From Pseudomonadota bacterium (GTDB lineage Bacteria > Pseudomonadota > Gammaproteobacteria > Burkholderiales > Gallionellaceae): a stretch of 64,000 nt of DNA. The notes beneath the pieces were generated by a model. The model made no database searches. It was not told the DNA's origin and saw only the letters and a program-made list of their open reading frames with translations. The stretch spans positions 1 through 64,000 of the forward strand of contig JAJYLY010000012.1 in the NCBI GenBank assembly GCA_021787435.1, given 5' to 3'. Both the position numbers and the translations under genes were made by a program. Every line of letters begins with the position of its first letter. Within the stretch, counting starts at the first letter, position 1. Positions 34,662 through 46,854 of the stretch are shown piece by piece.

Positions 34662-35849
34662 TTACAGCCTGCCTATCACAGGCAGATCGCCCACCAGAGG
34701 AGATATGTATTCTATCCACGCTGCCGTCACATCATTCCCTGCAGCGTTGATATACTCATCCTTCATGTGGGTAGCCTCCTTTGCCACGGAGGACAGCGGG
34801 GTGATAAAGCATTCACTGGCATAAGGCTTGCTTGACAGGCGCCTGATCGAAACGGAGCCCGGCGCGCCTGTGGTGGCTGCGTGATTCACGGCATACCCGC
34901 CCACTTCCCGCGCTTCCTTCGCATCGACCGCCGAGATGATGGTCGGAAATGAACGCTGCAGATAGCCGAAGGTGTCGGCACGCACGCGCACCTTCTGACC
35001 TGGAAAGGCTTCCTTGACCAGTACTGCCAGCGTATCACCTAAAGCGCCGCTGCCGGACAACTGAATGTTGCCATGCGAGTCGCGCTCACCGGAAGTCGAA
35101 ATCGGGTTGCCTTCCTTGTCGGTGATGCCTTCGGAAACGGCAATCACGCAGCGGCCGTATTTTGCCATCGTATCACGCACGTCCTGCTGGAAGGTTGCCA
35201 CGTTGAATACACGCTCGGGCAGATAGATAAGGTGCGGGCCGTCGCCTTCCGCCTGACGCGCAAGGGCCGAGGCCGCAGTCAGAAAACCCGCGCTGCGTCC
35301 CATCACCACATTGATCTTGATGCCGGACAACGCAAAATTGTCCCGGTCGTCGCCCATAAAGGCCAGCGCCACGAAACGCGCGGCAGATGCAAAACCAGGA
35401 CAATGGTCCGTCACCTTGAGATCGTTGTCTATGGTCTTGGGGATGTGTACAGTGCAGAAATCGTAATTAGCATCACTAGCCATCTCGGCGATGATGTGTG
35501 CAGTCTCTGCGGAATCGTTGCCGCCGATATAAAAGAAAAAGCGCACATCGTTTTTCCTGAACACCTCGAAAACCTTTTCGCATTCCGCGCGCCCTGGCTT
35601 CAGACGCACCGAACCTAAGGCAGCTGCAGGCGTGTTTGCAACCAACTCGAGCTGCTCAGGACTTTGCTTTGAAAGATCGATGAAGTCCTCCTTCATGATG
35701 CCCGCTATGCCATGGCGCGCCCCCAAGATGCCGGTAATGTTGGCCTGCTTGCGTGCGGCCAGTATGGCACCGACAAGCGACTGATTAATGACGGCTGTCG
35801 GGCCGCCCGATTGTCCAATAACCATTTTACCGACAAGTTGTGTTGCCAT
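34662..35849 (-). CDS. pfp: Pyrophosphate-dependent 6-phosphofructokinase
   Basis: A 395-residue PFK of the PPi-dependent group, interconverting fructose 6-phosphate and fructose 1,6-bisphosphate reversibly. Motifs: VIGQSGGPTAVINQSLVGA at residue ~10, IGGNDSAETA near 108 in place of the GGDGS of ATP enzymes, and HIPKTIDNDLKVTDH near 133. The second residue of GGxDS (N here) points to PPi rather than ATP. Such enzymes replace ATP-PFK and can serve gluconeogenesis and the Calvin cycle in methylotrophs and lithotrophs. AGGAGATGA precedes the ATG. Divergent from pyrophosphatase. Confidence 0.92.
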   Translation of the reverse strand: MATQLVGKMVIGQSGGPTAVINQSLVGAILAARKQANITGILGARHGIAGIMKEDFIDLSKQSPEQLELVANTPAAALGSVRLKPGRAECEKVFEVFRKNDVRFFFYIGGNDSAETAHIIAEMASDANYDFCTVHIPKTIDNDLKVTDHCPGFASAARFVALAFMGDDRDNFALSGIKINVVMGRSAGFLTAASALARQAEGDGPHLIYLPERVFNVATFQQDVRDTMAKYGRCVIAVSEGITDKEGNPISTSGERDSHGNIQLSGSGALGDTLAVLVKEAFPGQKVRVRADTFGYLQRSFPTIISAVDAKEAREVGGYAVNHAATTGAPGSVSIRRLSSKPYASECFITPLSSVAKEATHMKDEYINAAGNDVTAAWIEYISPLVGDLPVIGRL

Positions 35850-35880
35850 AGCTTCATCTCCTTTAAGTGTAAGTTACAAA

Positions 35881-35928
35881 ATTTTAACTGCACAGGGTTC
35901 AGCGACAACCCACAGCATCGCTTATAAT
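35881..35928. promoter_or_regulatory. Divergent promoters of PPi-PFK and pyrophosphatase
   Basis: Plus strand: TATAAT at 35923-35928, 37 bases before the ppa start, with a weak -35. Minus strand: TTGTCG (complement of 35903-35908) and TAAAAT (complement of 35881-35886), spacer 16, for the PFK gene. The two overlap, so transcription of the opposing genes may compete. Confidence 0.45.
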
Positions 35929-35964
35929 TACGCAACTTTCAACCTTAATTTCAAGGAAACACCT

Positions 35965-36504
35965 ATGAGTCTGTTAAACGTTCGCCCCGGTGACAATCTG
36001 CCGCATGAATGCAATGTCATCATCGAAATCCCAAAAGATGCCGACCCCGTCAAGTACGAGGTGGACAAGGCCAGCGGCGTACTGGTGGTGGATCGCTTCA
36101 TCGGTTCGCTGATGCGTTATCCGTGCAACTACGGCTTCATTCCAGAGACCACTGCAGACGACGGAGACCCGGTAGACGTGCTGGTCATCACCCCATTCCC
36201 CATCGTGCACGGCGCAATCATCCCATGCCGCCCGGTCGGCATGCTGAACATGTCCGATGAAGGGGGGGAAGATGCCAAGATCATCGCAGTGCCGACAGAC
36301 AAGCTCACCCCACTCTATCACGATATCAGGACCTATCAAGACCTGCCCAATATCACGCTGGAACAAATCAAGCATTTCTTTGAACTGTACAAGGCATTGG
36401 AACCGGGAAAATGGGTCAAAATCATCGGCTGGGCAGGTGTCGACGCCGCTCATGCCGAAATCATGAACGGCTTGCAGGCTTACAGGAATTCGGCAAAGAA
36501 ATGA
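35965..36504 (+). CDS. ppa: Inorganic pyrophosphatase (family I)
   Basis: A 179-residue soluble Mg-dependent enzyme hydrolysing PPi to phosphate. ATG 35965 has AAGGA upstream and gives a normal N-terminus; the longer frame is not used. Key sites: [15 protein letters not shown] near 22, [11 protein letters not shown] near 52, and the signature [12 protein letters not shown] near 67 with three metal-binding Asp. Its substrate is the phosphoryl donor of the divergent PPi-PFK, so the balance of the two decides whether PPi is spent in glycolysis or burned. Stop overlaps folD by four bases. Confidence 0.96.
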   Translation: MSLLNVRPGDNLPHECNVIIEIPKDADPVKYEVDKASGVLVVDRFIGSLMRYPCNYGFIPETTADDGDPVDVLVITPFPIVHGAIIPCRPVGMLNMSDEGGEDAKIIAVPTDKLTPLYHDIRTYQDLPNITLEQIKHFFELYKALEPGKWVKIIGWAGVDAAHAEIMNGLQAYRNSAKK

Positions 36505-37361
36505 CCGCGAAAATCATAGACGGCAAGGCCATAGCCCAAGAGGTTCGCATGGAATGGAAAGTGCGCGCCGACGGACTCATCGCACGCGGCGTCACGCCGG
36601 GCATGGCAGTCATCATCGTGGGCAACGACCCGGCATCCAAAGTGTATGTCGCCAACAAGGTGAAAGCGTGTAAGGAACTTGGGCTCTACTCCATTCACAT
36701 CGAGCTGCCAGAGAATGCGACAGAAGCTGAACTTCTTGCCGAAGTTGAGACCCTGAACCGTGATCCTAGAATACACGGCATACTGGTGCAACTGCCGTTA
36801 CCCAAACATCTTGACTCACACAAGGTGATTGAGGCAATCAATCCCGACAAGGATGTGGACGGCTTCCACGAAAAGAATGTCGGCGCGCTGGTCACCGGCG
36901 AGACGCCCTTTCCATCCTGCACGCCCTATGGCGTGATGGTGATGCTGGAAAAAACCGGCATCAGTATCGAAGGCAAGCACGCCGTGGTCGTGGGTCGCAG
37001 CAACATCGTCGGTAAACCTATGGCACTACTCTTACTGCACAAGAACGCCACGGTGACCATCTGCACCTCGAAGACCGTCGATCTTGCCAAGCACACGAGG
37101 GATGCCGACATCCTGGTGGCGGCGGTGGGCAAACCCAACTTCATCACCAAAGACATGGTTAAGCCGGGCGCTGTCGTGATCGATGTGGGCATCAACAGAA
37201 ACAGCGAGGGTAAACTGGTGGGCGACGTGGATTTTGCAAACGTGAAGGAAGTTGCGGGCTATATCACTCCAGTGCCAGGTGGCGTGGGTCCGATGACCAT
37301 CACGATGCTGATCGCCAACACGGTAAGGGCCGCAGAACGCTTGTCCGGACTGAATAAATAA
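36501..37361 (+). CDS. folD: Bifunctional methylenetetrahydrofolate dehydrogenase/cyclohydrolase
   Basis: A 286-residue NADP-dependent enzyme converting methylene-THF to 10-formyl-THF in two steps. Start is ATG 36501, overlapping ppa by ATGA. Motifs: [22 protein letters not shown] near 34 with the catalytic Lys, [12 protein letters not shown] near 93, PCTPYGV-like [12 protein letters not shown] near 137, and the Rossmann [16 protein letters not shown] near 162; [15 protein letters not shown] ends the protein. The product feeds purN at the other end of the window. Confidence 0.97.
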   Translation: MTAKIIDGKAIAQEVRMEWKVRADGLIARGVTPGMAVIIVGNDPASKVYVANKVKACKELGLYSIHIELPENATEAELLAEVETLNRDPRIHGILVQLPLPKHLDSHKVIEAINPDKDVDGFHEKNVGALVTGETPFPSCTPYGVMVMLEKTGISIEGKHAVVVGRSNIVGKPMALLLLHKNATVTICTSKTVDLAKHTRDADILVAAVGKPNFITKDMVKPGAVVIDVGINRNSEGKLVGDVDFANVKEVAGYITPVPGGVGPMTITMLIANTVRAAERLSGLNK

Positions 37362-37382
37362 CATCCAAGAATTTTAAACAGC

Positions 37383-38579
37383 ATGACCCGACAGTATCAC
37401 CCGAAAAGAAGATGGGTACAGCTTGCCACGCTGGTGCTGATTGCGCTGATCCCTGCCACAGGCTTGCTGCGCATCGACTTGGCTTCGGCAAGTTTTTCCA
37501 TCCTGGGCCACCAGATCTGGTGGTCCAGCTTTTCCCTGATCACAGGCCTTGCGCTGATCATTGCAACCGCACCCGTGCTCACCTATATGACCATAGGTAC
37601 GCTCTGGTGCGGATGGGCGTGCCCGCAAAATTTGCTTTCGGAATGGGCTGATAATCTGACGCACAAGCTGCTAGGAAAGCGGGCAAGCGTGGAAGTGGAC
37701 GGCGAAGGGTTGATTGTTGCGACAACAAAAAACAAATTCCTGAACTGGGCCATGCTTGGTGCCAGTTTCCTGGCGGTATCTCTGGTGCTTGCACTGATTC
37801 CATTCCTGTTTTTCTATACGCCAAAAGAGACCTGGGAAATCATTACGCTTATCAATCCCGAAAAGCTCTCGCCTTTTATCATATATCTGTTTTCCGTGTT
37901 CCTGATTTTCATCGACATTGCCGTTGTGCGCTATTTCTTCTGCGACTATGCGTGCTTCTACCGCATGGGACAGAGAATGTTCGGCACCAAGGATGCTCTG
38001 CATGTGACTTATGACTCCACAAGAAAGGCAGATTGCGCAAAATGCAATTACTGCGCGACGGTTTGCATCACAAAAATCCAACCGACTGACATTGCGCCCC
38101 ACGACATCTGCATCAACTGCGGCGAATGCATAGACGCATGCAACCGCCTGCACCAAAAATCCGGCACTGCCGGTTTGCTGGATTTCAAACTGAACACAGA
38201 ACCCACAAGCTGGTACAGGAAAACTATGGCCGTGCTGGGTCAGGCCAACCGGCTCGTCGTAATACTCCTTCTGGCGGGGATAGTCATGACCGCATGGGGC
38301 ATTGCGACACAGCCCAAGCCTGAAGAAAAAATACCGCTTGCGGTACTGCAAAAAGCGCACGAGATCGCACAGATCTGCAGCGCACAATGCACACAACAGG
38401 AAACTGCCTGCAAGAACCGAAATATGGAAGGCTGCTATCGCGCAGCCGCCTGCCGCTGCGAATGCACCCTGCAACATGATCACGCCAACAGCAGCGAATT
38501 GAAGCAGTGCGTTGCAAGAAATCTGGAGCATGCCGAAGCACTGCACAGGAAGGCTGTCAGCTCGGGCGCGCGTCTGTAA
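37383..38579 (+). CDS. CcoG/RdxA-like membrane polyferredoxin with Cys-rich tail
   Basis: A 398-residue inner-membrane ferredoxin. Helices lie at about 14-31, 38-62, 118-140, 155-178 and 283-303. Cys motifs: CGWACPQNL at 76, CDYACFYRMGQ at 186, then two [4Fe-4S] clusters, CAKCNYCATVCI near 218 and CINCGECIDACN near 243. CcoG/RdxA reduces copper for cbb3 oxidase assembly; the NapH/CcoG core here fits. The last ~70 residues hold eight or nine further Cys (from ICSAQC near 331), beyond what CcoG usually has, suggesting metal binding. It starts 21 bases after folD; no ccoNOP genes are near. Confidence 0.85.
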   Translation: MTRQYHPKRRWVQLATLVLIALIPATGLLRIDLASASFSILGHQIWWSSFSLITGLALIIATAPVLTYMTIGTLWCGWACPQNLLSEWADNLTHKLLGKRASVEVDGEGLIVATTKNKFLNWAMLGASFLAVSLVLALIPFLFFYTPKETWEIITLINPEKLSPFIIYLFSVFLIFIDIAVVRYFFCDYACFYRMGQRMFGTKDALHVTYDSTRKADCAKCNYCATVCITKIQPTDIAPHDICINCGECIDACNRLHQKSGTAGLLDFKLNTEPTSWYRKTMAVLGQANRLVVILLLAGIVMTAWGIATQPKPEEKIPLAVLQKAHEIAQICSAQCTQQETACKNRNMEGCYRAAACRCECTLQHDHANSSELKQCVARNLEHAEALHRKAVSSGARL

Positions 38580-38721
38580 TCTTCAATACAATTGCCGATA
38601 TCGGCATTCCCGTTTACCATGACGCAATCCTCCGCGAGGATGCGCTGTTCAAGATGTCGCGTGTCCCCGACGGATTCCCCCGACAACTGACCCGCTCTGC
38701 CCCTTCTGGCAACGGTTAACC

Positions 38722-41700
38722 ATGGATAAACCGGACATCAATGATAAAAAAATGGATGCCGAAGCCTCAAAGCTCGGGGTTTTCAATATCGATGACAGAG
38801 AGCGCATCCGCGCCATCATCGAAGCTGTGCCCATCCCGCTTGCCCTGAACGACGCAGAAGGAAACATCCTTTATCTCAACGGTGCATTCACCCGGCTGGT
38901 CGGTTACACCACAAAAGATTTCTCCGATCTTTCAGGCTGGCGTTTTCTGGCCTATCCTGACCCTCAATACCGTCAATGGGTGATGAACGCCTGGCAGGAA
39001 AAGATAATAGAGGCGAAGCGAAGCGGAAAACCCATAGACTCTATGGAAATTGCCGTCACATGCAAGGATGGCATGACCCGCACCTTCCTGATTAGTTCTG
39101 CCGCCTTTGATCAAGGTCTGAACAATCTTTATCTCGTCGCCATGTACGACATCACAGAACGCAACAAAATGGTGCAGACGCTGCGCTTCAAGCAGATCGG
39201 CCTGGACCGCGCCGGAGAAAACATACTCTGGATAGCCAGAGATGGCCGCATCCTGGATACCAACGAAACTGCCTGCAACAAACTCGGCTATACCCGTGAA
39301 GAGATGACCAGCCTGACGGTTGCCGACATAGACCCGCTTTTTCCTTTCGAGACCTGGCCTGATCATTGGCAGGAGCTCAAACGCAACCATGTCATGAAAC
39401 TGGAGACGATACAGAAATGCCGCGACGGGACTACCTTCCCGGCTGAGGTGATCGCCAATTTTTTTGAATACGAAGGGAAGGAATACAACTGCGCGCTAGT
39501 AGGCGACATCACGGAACGCAAGACAGCCGAGGCACGCATCAGGCGCCTGACCAACCTCTACAAGGCGCTCATCGAAGTCAATCAGGCGATCGTGCGCATG
39601 GATACCGCAGAAACACTCTTTCCCCTTCTGTGCAAAATGGCTGTTGATTTCGGAGGGCTCAGCATGGCTTGGGTCGGCGAACGCAACGAAACGACCCAAC
39701 TGCTCGACATCAAGTCCATCTACGGAAGCGGCGCGGACTATCTGAAACAGGCTGCCATATCCACTGACAAATCCTTGCCGGAAGGCAACGGGCCTTCTGG
39801 AATCTCCTTCCGGGAAAACCGCGCCATCATCGTCAACGACTTCCAGGCCAGTCTCATTACAGCGCGCTGGCATGAAGCAGCGACCCGCTTCAACTGGAAG
39901 AGCTGCGGCACATTCCCGATTCTGCGTAATGAAAAGTCCTTTGCAATACTGACGGTCTACCACGACCAGACGAATGCGTTCGACAAAGAGATGACCGCAC
40001 TTCTAGAGGAAATGGTGCGCGACGTTTCGTTTGCGCTGGACAGCTTTGACCGTGAAAACTTAAGACAAAAAGCCCAGGCAAATCTCAATGCCAGCGAACG
40101 GCACTTTAGGGCCTATTTTGAAAGATCCATGGTGGGCATGGCGGCAACAAGTGCGACCAAAGGCATGCTGGAAGTCAACGATGCGCTTTGCAAGATGCTG
40201 GGGTATTCAAGAAAAGAACTACTGGGCAAGACCTGGGCCGAGCTCACCCATCCGGATGATCTGGAGATAAACGAGGATCTGTTCGGCAGGGTCTTGCGCG
40301 GCGCGCTCGAAGAGTATGAACTCGACAAGCGTTTCATCAGAAAGGATGGCGAAATCGTCTATGTTCATATCGCCGTCCGCGCCGTGCGCAATGACGAAGG
40401 TGTCGTCGATTATTTCGTAGCCATCATCAACGATGTGACGGATGCCAGAAACAAACAACGCGAACTTGAACAATTGGCTCATTACGACAAATTGACCGGC
40501 CTGCCCAACAGAGCGCTGCTCAACGACCGCCTCGAGATGGGGCTTGCGCAAGTCAAAAGAACCGGAGGAAGTCTCGCCGTATGCTTCATGGACCTCGATG
40601 GATTTAAGCCCGTCAATGACACCTTCGGTCATGAAACCGGAGATGCATTGCTTATCGAGATTGCCAAAAGAATAATTGCGATCTCTCGCGCCACCGATAC
40701 CATGGCGCGACTGGGCGGGGACGAATTCGTGCTGCTGTTTCCCGAAATCTCGGGTGAAGAAGAATGCCGGCACATGCTGGCGAGGATCATGGAGACAATA
40801 AGGCTGCCGCTCAATGTGAACGGCCACGAGTTACAGATATCGGCAAGCATAGGGATCGCGATCTACCCCGAAGATGTCAACGACGGAGAAAGCCTGATCC
40901 GCCATGCAGACCAGGCAATGTACATCGCCAAACAGATGGGGCGCAACCGCATGCATTTCTTCGATGCAGCCAACGATCAGCTGGCTCAGATCCGCACCGA
41001 AGGATTGTCAAGGGTCGCGATGGCGCTGGAACAGGGCGAATTGACGCTGTATTACCAGCCAAAGGTCAATATGCAAAGCGGAAAGGTAGTGGGAATGGAA
41101 GCGCTCATCCGCTGGCTGCATCCCCAGCGCGGCCTGCTCCCGCCGGGAGAATTCCTGCCCATGATTGAAAACAGCGATTTTGAAATCCGGCTTTCCGAAT
41201 GGGTGATCTCCCGCGCGATGACGCAGCTGACGGCCTGGCGCGCAGCTGGAATTGATCTTACTGTCAGCGTAAATCTTCCCGCACGCCATCTTCAGTCGCA
41301 TGGATTCACTGAATTCATCGCCTCAGCTGTTTCAAAGCACCGGAATATGGACGCAAACTCCTTTGAGCTGGAAATACTCGAGACAGCAGCGCTTGGTGAC
41401 ATGGGGTCTGCGATACAGAAAATGCAGGGCTGCATCGCGCAGGGCATACATTTTTCCATCGATGATTTTGGAACGGGGTATGCCTCGCTTGCTTATCTCA
41501 GACGGTTGCCTGCACGCATGATCAAGATCGATCAGATTTTTATCCACGACATGCTGAATGATGAAGATGATCTGTCCATCGTCGAGGGCGTGATCGGCCT
41601 GGCTCGCGCGTTCAAGAAGGAAGTGATCGCCGAAGGAGTCGAGACCGTGGGGCAAGGCATTCGATTGCTGGATTTCGGCTGCGAACTGGCACAGGGCTAT

Positions 41701-41787
41701 GGCATCGCCCGCCCCATGAAAGCCGAGCTTGTGCCTGACTGGGTCAGGAATTACCGGCCGCCCGTTGAATGGCGCAGCAACCCATGA
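38722..41787 (+). CDS. PAS/GAF sensor with GGDEF and EAL domains
   Basis: A 1021-residue cytoplasmic cyclic-di-GMP signalling protein with no membrane helix. Order: PAS (~28-150), PAS-PAC (~155-270), GAF (~285-440), PAS-PAC (~450-580), GGDEF (~595-755), EAL (~770-1010). The cyclase motif is intact as RLGGDEF near 662-668. The EAL domain keeps MEALIRWLHP near 792 and the DDFGTGYASL loop near 913, so both activities could be live; which dominates cannot be told. The sensed signal is unknown. It stands alone, 142 bases after the CcoG-like gene, in a gap with no other gene visible. Confidence 0.93.
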   Translation: MDKPDINDKKMDAEASKLGVFNIDDRERIRAIIEAVPIPLALNDAEGNILYLNGAFTRLVGYTTKDFSDLSGWRFLAYPDPQYRQWVMNAWQEKIIEAKRSGKPIDSMEIAVTCKDGMTRTFLISSAAFDQGLNNLYLVAMYDITERNKMVQTLRFKQIGLDRAGENILWIARDGRILDTNETACNKLGYTREEMTSLTVADIDPLFPFETWPDHWQELKRNHVMKLETIQKCRDGTTFPAEVIANFFEYEGKEYNCALVGDITERKTAEARIRRLTNLYKALIEVNQAIVRMDTAETLFPLLCKMAVDFGGLSMAWVGERNETTQLLDIKSIYGSGADYLKQAAISTDKSLPEGNGPSGISFRENRAIIVNDFQASLITARWHEAATRFNWKSCGTFPILRNEKSFAILTVYHDQTNAFDKEMTALLEEMVRDVSFALDSFDRENLRQKAQANLNASERHFRAYFERSMVGMAATSATKGMLEVNDALCKMLGYSRKELLGKTWAELTHPDDLEINEDLFGRVLRGALEEYELDKRFIRKDGEIVYVHIAVRAVRNDEGVVDYFVAIINDVTDARNKQRELEQLAHYDKLTGLPNRALLNDRLEMGLAQVKRTGGSLAVCFMDLDGFKPVNDTFGHETGDALLIEIAKRIIAISRATDTMARLGGDEFVLLFPEISGEEECRHMLARIMETIRLPLNVNGHELQISASIGIAIYPEDVNDGESLIRHADQAMYIAKQMGRNRMHFFDAANDQLAQIRTEGLSRVAMALEQGELTLYYQPKVNMQSGKVVGMEALIRWLHPQRGLLPPGEFLPMIENSDFEIRLSEWVISRAMTQLTAWRAAGIDLTVSVNLPARHLQSHGFTEFIASAVSKHRNMDANSFELEILETAALGDMGSAIQKMQGCIAQGIHFSIDDFGTGYASLAYLRRLPARMIKIDQIFIHDMLNDEDDLSIVEGVIGLARAFKKEVIAEGVETVGQGIRLLDFGCELAQGYGIARPMKAELVPDWVRNYRPPVEWRSNP

Positions 41788-41789
41788 CC

Positions 41790-42239
41790 TTACTGCTTCG
41801 CGTGACCCTTCCAGTGAAAATACACATCACGCCCCGCTTTTCCATTCAGCGTCACCTCCTGCGACTCAGTCATTCCCTCGAAGCGGCAGCTCACTTGGTA
41901 CTTGCCATCGGGCAACATCACGAAAAGCATCGGACCCGCCTTCGATAACTCCAGCACATGATTGCCTTTCACATCCGAAATCACCACGGGCACATCGGCG
42001 ATGAACTCGTCATCTTTGCGTTCGGCAAAAGTGATGCGCAACGGAAATTCCTTTGCCAGTCGATGCATAGTCGCTTCCTCGTTCTTGCCGACGCCGCCGT
42101 TAAGATAAGTCGTCGCTGTGATGGTAGGTGCTACGATAGTCTCGACCACGTCGACTTTTTCATGCAAGCCATCCTGCGCTGCTGCAGTCACTGACACAAG
42201 CATTCCGGCAGCGATGAACATGTTCAGTGTGATTCTCAT
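41790..42239 (-). CDS. Secreted carboxypeptidase-regulatory-like protein
   Basis: A 149-residue periplasmic protein: GAGGA upstream, signal peptide cleaved after TAAA (about residue 21). The mature part has VVETIVAPTITATTYLNGGV, then a small Ig/CarbopepD-reg-like beta sandwich (VPVVISDVKGNHVLELSKAG, then LPDGKYQVSCRFEGMTESQE). Found widely in betaproteobacteria; function unknown. It is the last of three small envelope genes on the minus strand, converging on the GGDEF/EAL gene by two bases. Confidence 0.8.
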   Translation of the reverse strand: MRITLNMFIAAGMLVSVTAAAQDGLHEKVDVVETIVAPTITATTYLNGGVGKNEEATMHRLAKEFPLRITFAERKDDEFIADVPVVISDVKGNHVLELSKAGPMLFVMLPDGKYQVSCRFEGMTESQEVTLNGKAGRDVYFHWKGHAKQ

Positions 42240-42292
42240 GGCGATGTCCTCTTCTGATTGGCAACCGGATACACCCCTGTCCGAGCAGGAAT

Positions 42293-42715
42293 TCAGTGGT
42301 GCATTCTTGAAAAATGCCTGTCCGCGATGGTTTTTTGCTCAGGTGTCAACGCCGCATACAGCCCCTTTAACGCATCATCCATGTTTTCGAAGCTCGCCAG
42401 ACGCTTCTTCATCAGTTCGATATGCCTGTCAAAACGCTCGGGTGCTGTCTCTGCCGTGTCGCGCATTGCTGCCTGCATCTGATCTCGTATGTCTTTGACA
42501 TTGTTTCTGGTCTTTTCGGCATAAGCATTCCACGCCGACTCCTGATCGCTGGTGATCTTGAGCTCTTCCTTGAAACGCGCAAGACGCTTGTTGACCGTTA
42601 CGACTGGATCCGGATGTGTGTGAGACATGGCCTCGCCCGGTACGGCCTGATCGGCATATACGGGCGCAATCAGGCTTGCACCGAACAGAGCAGCCAATAT
42701 CATGATCTTTCTCAT
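42293..42715 (-). CDS. Spy/CpxP-family periplasmic protein
   Basis: A 140-residue protein with signal peptide (cleavage after PVYA) and AAGGAG before the ATG. The helical body contains two LTxxQ-type motifs, ITSDQESAWNAY near 55 and LTPEQKTIADRHF near 123, which define the Spy/CpxP chaperone family. Spy binds unfolded periplasmic proteins and CpxP tunes the Cpx kinase; this one is closer to the short betaproteobacterial Spy-like set. Middle gene of the small envelope cluster. Many His at both ends (SHTHPD, RMHH) could bind metal. Confidence 0.85.
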   Translation of the reverse strand: MRKIMILAALFGASLIAPVYADQAVPGEAMSHTHPDPVVTVNKRLARFKEELKITSDQESAWNAYAEKTRNNVKDIRDQMQAAMRDTAETAPERFDRHIELMKKRLASFENMDDALKGLYAALTPEQKTIADRHFSRMHH

Positions 42716-42766
42716 CTATGACTCCTTAAGAAGTTAAAAAATAAACCTACACTGCGGTTTGGATGA

Positions 42767-42985
42767 TCAATCGTCATCCATGCCGCCAAAACCACCATCG
42801 CCAAAGCCGCCAAAGCCGCCATCATCCATACCTCCAAAACCTTCATCCATGCCGCCGAATCCACCGAACTCGAAGCCAGGTCCAAAGGCAGGCACAGGTC
42901 CATAACCGCTGTAACCACCAGGCACCATCATGTCAGCACAACCGGTCAGAAGCAGCAGCACGCTCATCAATAGGATTTTTTTCAT
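42767..42985 (-). CDS. Small Gly/Phe/Asp-repeat lipoprotein
   Basis: A 72-residue lipoprotein starting at ATG 42985 with a perfect AGGAGGT upstream. Lipobox LLLTGC puts the lipid Cys at residue 16. The rest is low complexity: a PGGYSGYGPVP stretch, then four or five imperfect FGGMDDG units rich in Gly, Phe and Asp, ending GGMDDD. No family recognised. The acidic repeats could bind cations. It leads the three-gene envelope cluster and is 51 bases before the Spy-like gene. Confidence 0.75.
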   Translation of the reverse strand: MKKILLMSVLLLLTGCADMMVPGGYSGYGPVPAFGPGFEFGGFGGMDEGFGGMDDGGFGGFGDGGFGGMDDD

Positions 42986-43308
42986 TTGGCACCTCCTGTT
43001 TAGAAAAACCAAACCCTTCAAAGCAATCATCAAGATAAAAAAACAACCCGAATCCGACGCTTCAACAGCAGGGCAGAATGAGCAGGATTTTTATCATCAT
43101 GGCATATCGGCTGCTGCTTATCACATTAATTTTTATTAATTAATTTAGCCACATGCACATGATTAAATATAAAAATCCCGTCAGGTTTGACTGAAAATCT
43201 GACCAGAGTTCTATCTATTTCTGGCTGTCTGGCAGGCGCTGCTTTTCACGAGTTTTTTGACCGCCGTCAGTCATGGAAATCATCCGTCATTTACCAATGG
43301 AGGCGACA
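42986..43308. other. Intergenic gap between lipoprotein and glgP
   Basis: A 323-bp AT-rich stretch between divergent genes with no supportable ORF. 43090-43180 is very AT-rich (TTAATTTTTATTAATTAATT), such as is seen around strong or regulated promoters. GGTTTGACTGAAAATCTGACC (43184-43204) is a near-palindrome and TTGACT at 43187-43192 could be a -35 for glgP, but no good -10 follows. Confidence 0.4.
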
Positions 43309-45783
<2,475 letters not shown>

Positions 45784-45820
45784 ACAATCCGTTCTTCCAT
45801 AAAATCCTACAGGAGACCAC

Positions 45821-46771
45821 ATGAGCAACCTGCTTGTACAACTCAAATCGATGACCACAATCGTCGCCGACACGGGCGATATCGAAGCGATCCACCATCA
45901 CCAGCCTGAAGATGCGACGACCAATCCTTCGTTGCTGCTCAAGGCTGCCACTTTGCCGGAATACGTTCCGCTGATCAGCGATGCAATCGCCTGGGGAAAA
46001 TCGCAAAGCCAGAACAAAGAACAGCAGGCACATGATGCGATGGACAAGCTGGCCGTGGATGTCGGGCTGGAGGTTCTCAAATATATTCCGGGCCGCATCT
46101 CCACCGAAGTGGATGCACGACTTTCCTTTGACACTGTGGCCACGCTTGCCAAGGCACGCAAGCTGATTGCTCTTTACAACGCTGCCGGCATTGCCAACCA
46201 TCGCGTACTGATCAAGATCGCATCGACATGGGAAGGCATACGCGCCGCCGAAATCCTTGAGCGGGAAGGTATACATTGCAATCTCACACTGCTGTTTGGT
46301 TTCGCTCAGGCACGCGCCTGTGCCGAAGCAGGCGTGACATTGATCTCGCCTTTCGTCGGCCGCATACTCGACTGGCACAAGGCGCACACCGGCCAAGATT
46401 TTGCAGCGGAAAACGATCCTGGCGTACAGTCGGTGCGCAGCATCTATGCCTATTACAAGGCGCACGGCTACAAAACCATCGTGATGGGTGCATCGTTTCG
46501 CAACCTGAACGAGATCGTGGCGCTTGCCGGATGTGACCGCCTGACCATCGCGCCACCATTCCTGAGAGAACTGGAAGCAGCGCAGGGAGTGCTGGAACGG
46601 AAATTGACAGACAGCGGAGCGACCCAAAAAGCTCCGGCGCCCATGACCGAAGCACAGTTCCGCTGGGAGATGAACGAGGATGCGATGGCGACAGAAAAAC
46701 TTGCCGAAGGCATACGCGGATTCACAGTGGACCAGATCAGGCTGGAGCAGATGCTGCTGGAAAAACTCTGA
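45821..46771 (+). CDS. tal: Transaldolase
   Basis: A 316-residue TalB-type enzyme moving a dihydroxyacetone unit between sedoheptulose 7-phosphate and glyceraldehyde 3-phosphate. Motifs: [13 protein letters not shown] near 30, and the Schiff-base Lys in [18 protein letters not shown] near 131; [18 protein letters not shown] follows and [10 protein letters not shown] near 180. AGGAG lies 10 bases before the ATG. It is 37 bases after glgP and 83 before zwf, so probably one transcript. Confidence 0.96.
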   Translation: MSNLLVQLKSMTTIVADTGDIEAIHHHQPEDATTNPSLLLKAATLPEYVPLISDAIAWGKSQSQNKEQQAHDAMDKLAVDVGLEVLKYIPGRISTEVDARLSFDTVATLAKARKLIALYNAAGIANHRVLIKIASTWEGIRAAEILEREGIHCNLTLLFGFAQARACAEAGVTLISPFVGRILDWHKAHTGQDFAAENDPGVQSVRSIYAYYKAHGYKTIVMGASFRNLNEIVALAGCDRLTIAPPFLRELEAAQGVLERKLTDSGATQKAPAPMTEAQFRWEMNEDAMATEKLAEGIRGFTVDQIRLEQMLLEKL

Positions 46772-46854
46772 TGCGGCAGCACCTTGGGCAAGAAGCAGAA
46801 CCTTCCGAAATCAGCGAGAAATCAATATCTTCATAAACTTCAAGGACAACCTAC

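Noticed and set aside
38507..38719. 70-residue plus-strand frame between the CcoG-like and GGDEF/EAL genes
   Set aside because: Starts inside the CcoG-like gene in another frame, with no ribosome site or domain pattern.
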